Shown piece after piece: positions 61,348-64,000 of a stretch of 64,000 nucleotides of DNA. Source of the DNA: Capitella teleta (lineage: Eukaryota; Annelida; Polychaeta; Capitellidae). A model generated the notes under the pieces. The model worked only from the letters and a program-made list of their open reading frames with translations, did not search any database and was not told where the DNA came from. Numbering within the stretch: position 1 is the first letter of the stretch; each line of letters opens with the position of its first letter. The position numbers and the translations under genes are program-made. The DNA is taken from NCBI GenBank assembly GCA_000328365.1, contig KB312025.1:1-64000 (forward strand), written 5' to 3'.

Positions 61348-63527
61348 TCGATCCACAGACTTTGAAGTTCACCGTAACTGGTTGGCCATCACGCACAGCT
61401 TGCCCATTGACAAATGGTATCATGAGGTGCGTATGTTGCTCATTTGATTCACATCATTAAACTTATACAATTCATTCCATCAGAGTACTTCAGAATGGAC
61501 CTTGGATTACCCACCCTTCTTTGCGTGGTTTGAATTTGTCCTTTCACAAGCAGCTGTTTATTTTGACCCTCAAATGTTGGTCGTATCCAACCTGAACTAT
61601 GCGAGTGATGCAACGGTATTATTTCAACGTCTTTCTGTGATTATCTCTGATGGTGTATTTATGTACGCTAGTTTTCGGTAAGTTTTGTCAATCTATTTGA
61701 TTCTTCTTCCACTTCTCTTTCTTCTTCAGGTATTGCAAATATTACAGTAAAAGGTCTAGAAATGCTGAGTTCGTTTTTGGATTGTCAGAAAATGGGTTCT
61801 CTTTGTCACTACTGTTGGCTGCCAATTGTGGACTTCTCATCCTTGATCGTGCGTAATTATTAATTTATTCTGACCTGATTATCTTTCATGTAGAACCTCT
61901 TTTCAGATATCCACTTTCAGTACAATGGTTTCCTGTTTGGTGTTCTGCTGCTGTCAATTGTCAATATTTGTGAGGTGAGTTTAATATCTGATGTTTAACA
62001 TTCTAATTTTAGATATTCCAGTGAATTTTCTTAATGAATGAATATAATGAACTCTCTTTGTTTCTATATTTGCTTCAGACTCTTTCTAATTACATGTAAA
62101 TGTGGTTTGCTTTCTGACTCCAGGGCCAACACATCCGAGGCGCCTTCTGGTTCAGTGTTCTCCTTCATCTGAAACATATTTATGTCTACTTGGCTCCTGC
62201 TTACTTCATCTTCCTCCTGCGAAGCTGCTTCAAGAATTCAAAAGGTGTTTTACATCTTGTTTCAGTACAGAATCCCTGACTGCTTCTGTTAATAGACGGA
62301 CGCATCCTGTGGATGTCGCTCTCATTTAAGAAGCTCATCTCTCTTGGCTTTGTCGTCATCATGACCTCTGCCCTTTCCCTCGGTCCTTTCATTTACATGG
62401 TAATCACATCAAAACCAAAATACAATCCTTCAGTCAGATCTTTTCACAGAACCAGCTGCCGCAGCTTATCTCACGGCTGTTCCCATTTAAGCGAGGATTA
62501 TGTCATGCTTACTGGGCTCCTAATTTCTGGGCCTTGTACAATTTGGCTGACAAAATGGCTGCTCACATTGGTAAGAATCTACAGCAGTGTTTCTTTGTTA
62601 TTATTCTGTCATTTTTATTTAAGGAGTCCGTTTGGGATATCTGCCCCGTGAGGTGCTACAAGCAGCCTCTATGACAGGGGGTTTAGTTCAGGAGTCTCAG
62701 CATGCGGTTCTTCCTTCCATCTCTCCTTTAATCACGCTAATTGCTACAGTGTTGTCCATAATAGTATGTTATATTTCTTTTATCAGCATTTTTTAACTTT
62801 TAGAACATTGATTTAGCCCGCCATGGCGTTGACATGGTCTGCTACCAGTGGCCCAAAAGGTTTCCTTCGAGGCCTCATCTTATGTGCATTTGGGGCATTC
62901 ATGTTTGGATGGCATGTCCATGAAAAAGCGATTCTCCTCGTCATCATTCCCCTAACGTATGTCCATTCATGTCAAATTCACTCTCTGCTAATCTCTCCCT
63001 GCAGGCTGTTAGCCTTTGAAAAGAAGAGGGATGGTCAAGTGTTCCTTCTTCTGTCCAGTGTTGGTCATTTCTCATTGTTCCCCTTAATCTTCACGACCCC
63101 TGGTCAGGACAACCAACCCTTTACTCCTTGACATCTTTAAATATCACTGTTTTCAGAGGCTCCTGTTAAATATTGTTTAGTTGCGGCGTATACTGTGTTT
63201 GCTTTTTCCAGCCTACAGGCTGTATACGGGTTAGTTGTTATGAGTAACTCCGATTTCAATAACAATTTATTATCTTTCAGAGGCAAGCAATCTTGGTTGC
63301 GATTTCCGTTACTGAACTTCTTTGAAAGCATTTATCTTCTTGGTCTGATTCCACTGGAGTTCTACTGCAGCGCGGTTCACTCTTTGCTTGGACTGAGCGA
63401 ACGGTTACCTTTTATTCCTCTGCTAATGACATCGTGCTATTGCGCTGTAGGTGTCATTTACGCTTGGCTCAAGTTCTATTGTGTGGCATTCACGGACAAT
63501 ACAAAAACTCCATTGAAAAAAGATTAA
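61348..63527 (+). CDS. ALG8: ALG8, dolichyl-P-Glc:Glc1Man9GlcNAc2-PP-dolichol glucosyltransferase
   Basis: Twelve exons chain in phase: 61348-61426, 61484-61677, 61730-61848, 61907-61974, 62124-62244, 62296-62399, 62450-62570, 62624-62763, 62817-62956, 63005-63102, 63157-63229 and 63281-63527. The product starts [19 protein letters not shown], right after the N-terminal membrane segment of the human protein, so one upstream exon is missing from my model. Characteristic parts are [62 protein letters not shown] and [13 protein letters not shown]. The enzyme adds the second glucose to the lipid-linked oligosaccharide in the ER lumen for N-glycosylation. It has about a dozen membrane segments. 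Introns are 50-150 bp. The end KTPLKKD carries lysines suited to ER retrieval, and AATAAA follows the stop. All exons appear intact. Confidence 0.95.
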
Positions 63528-63589
63528 TAAAAATTCACTGACAAATTATTTTCATCCTCTTTACCTCATGAGGGAGTCAGCTGACCAAC

Positions 63590-64000
63590 TCGTCCACCTC
63601 CTCACGATTGGATTACTGCAATGCGCTGCTGTGTGGTCTCCCTGCCTCATCAACAGCTAGGCTTCAGCGCATACAGAATATAGCTTCACGAATCGTCACG
63701 CAAACCAGAGGTTTTCAACATATAACCCCTATCCTAGTTGCCAGTTGTTAAACGAATCGATTTTAATTAAAATTGCACTCCTGGTGTTTAAATGCATACA
63801 CATCATGACTCCTGTTTATCTGAGTAATCTGATCCATGTTTATGCTCAAAGTTGAACACTAAGATCTTGACTTATATGCTCGTCACTCCACAGCATGCCA
63901 GCAACATTCATTATCATGTTTTTAGGGTTTGTGACCCACTTTTATGGAATTTACTTCCAGTTAACATGAAAGCAATATAAACACTTAAATGCCACCTTAA
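63590..64000 (+). mobile_element. LINE reverse-transcriptase C-terminal fragment
   Basis: The frame SRLDYCNALLCGLPASSTAR, continuing LQRIQNIASRIVTQTRGFQH, is the typical thumb/end block of CR1/L2-like LINEs. Downstream the reading frame is broken by stops and shifts, although LWN-like and SVNSxNTF-like residues near 63940-63990 still mark the end region. The element continues past the window. Confidence 0.75.

Overview
The window reads as genomic DNA of an invertebrate animal. Genes have metazoan content and short GT-AG introns, mostly 50-100 bp. Between genes lie tRNA-derived SINEs, CR1/Jockey-like LINE fragments, MITEs of several families and a few old LTR-element fragments. I cannot name the species; compact introns in AT-rich spacers would fit a sponge, cnidarian or similar marine animal, which is inference only.

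Layout. 1-18.9 kb is a giant inverted repeat: two arms of about 3.5 kb (1-3508 and 15418-18918, opposite orientation) around a spacer of about 11.9 kb. The only convincing gene in the spacer is a two-exon BTB-BACK protein (7883-8986). Each arm carries one private insertion whose empty site is preserved in the other arm: a MITE on the left and a SINE on the right. 20.2-21.5 kb: a divergent GT31 glycosyltransferase (+). 22.9-23.4 kb: a Tctex1-type dynein light chain (-) with an RFX X-box-like site upstream. 24-26 kb: microsatellite, mariner-like MITE and other repeats. 26.3-27.9 kb: an intronless iduronate-2-sulfatase (-). 28-34 kb is gene-poor. 34.0-37.6 kb: a 16-exon SLC5 sodium/solute symporter (-). 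41.5-49.2 kb (-): a multi-exon gene coding for a zinc-finger/Pro-Gln-rich protein that may run into exons for an NSE2-type SP-RING (SUMO ligase) domain; its introns are full of repeats. 50.9-53.9 kb: a decayed LINE split by a piggyBac-like MITE. 54.7-59.2 kb: remnants of pogo, a gag-like retroelement and two Ty3/Gypsy fossils. 61.3-63.5 kb: ALG8 (+), followed by another LINE end.

The genes do not form one pathway. ALG8 (N-glycan assembly), GT31 (glycan extension) and IDS (glycosaminoglycan breakdown) all concern glycans, but sharing a window is weak evidence of linkage. The most unusual items are the giant inverted repeat, the zinc-finger/SP-RING locus with its phase conflict, and a dispersed repeat that carries RFX X-box palindromes.
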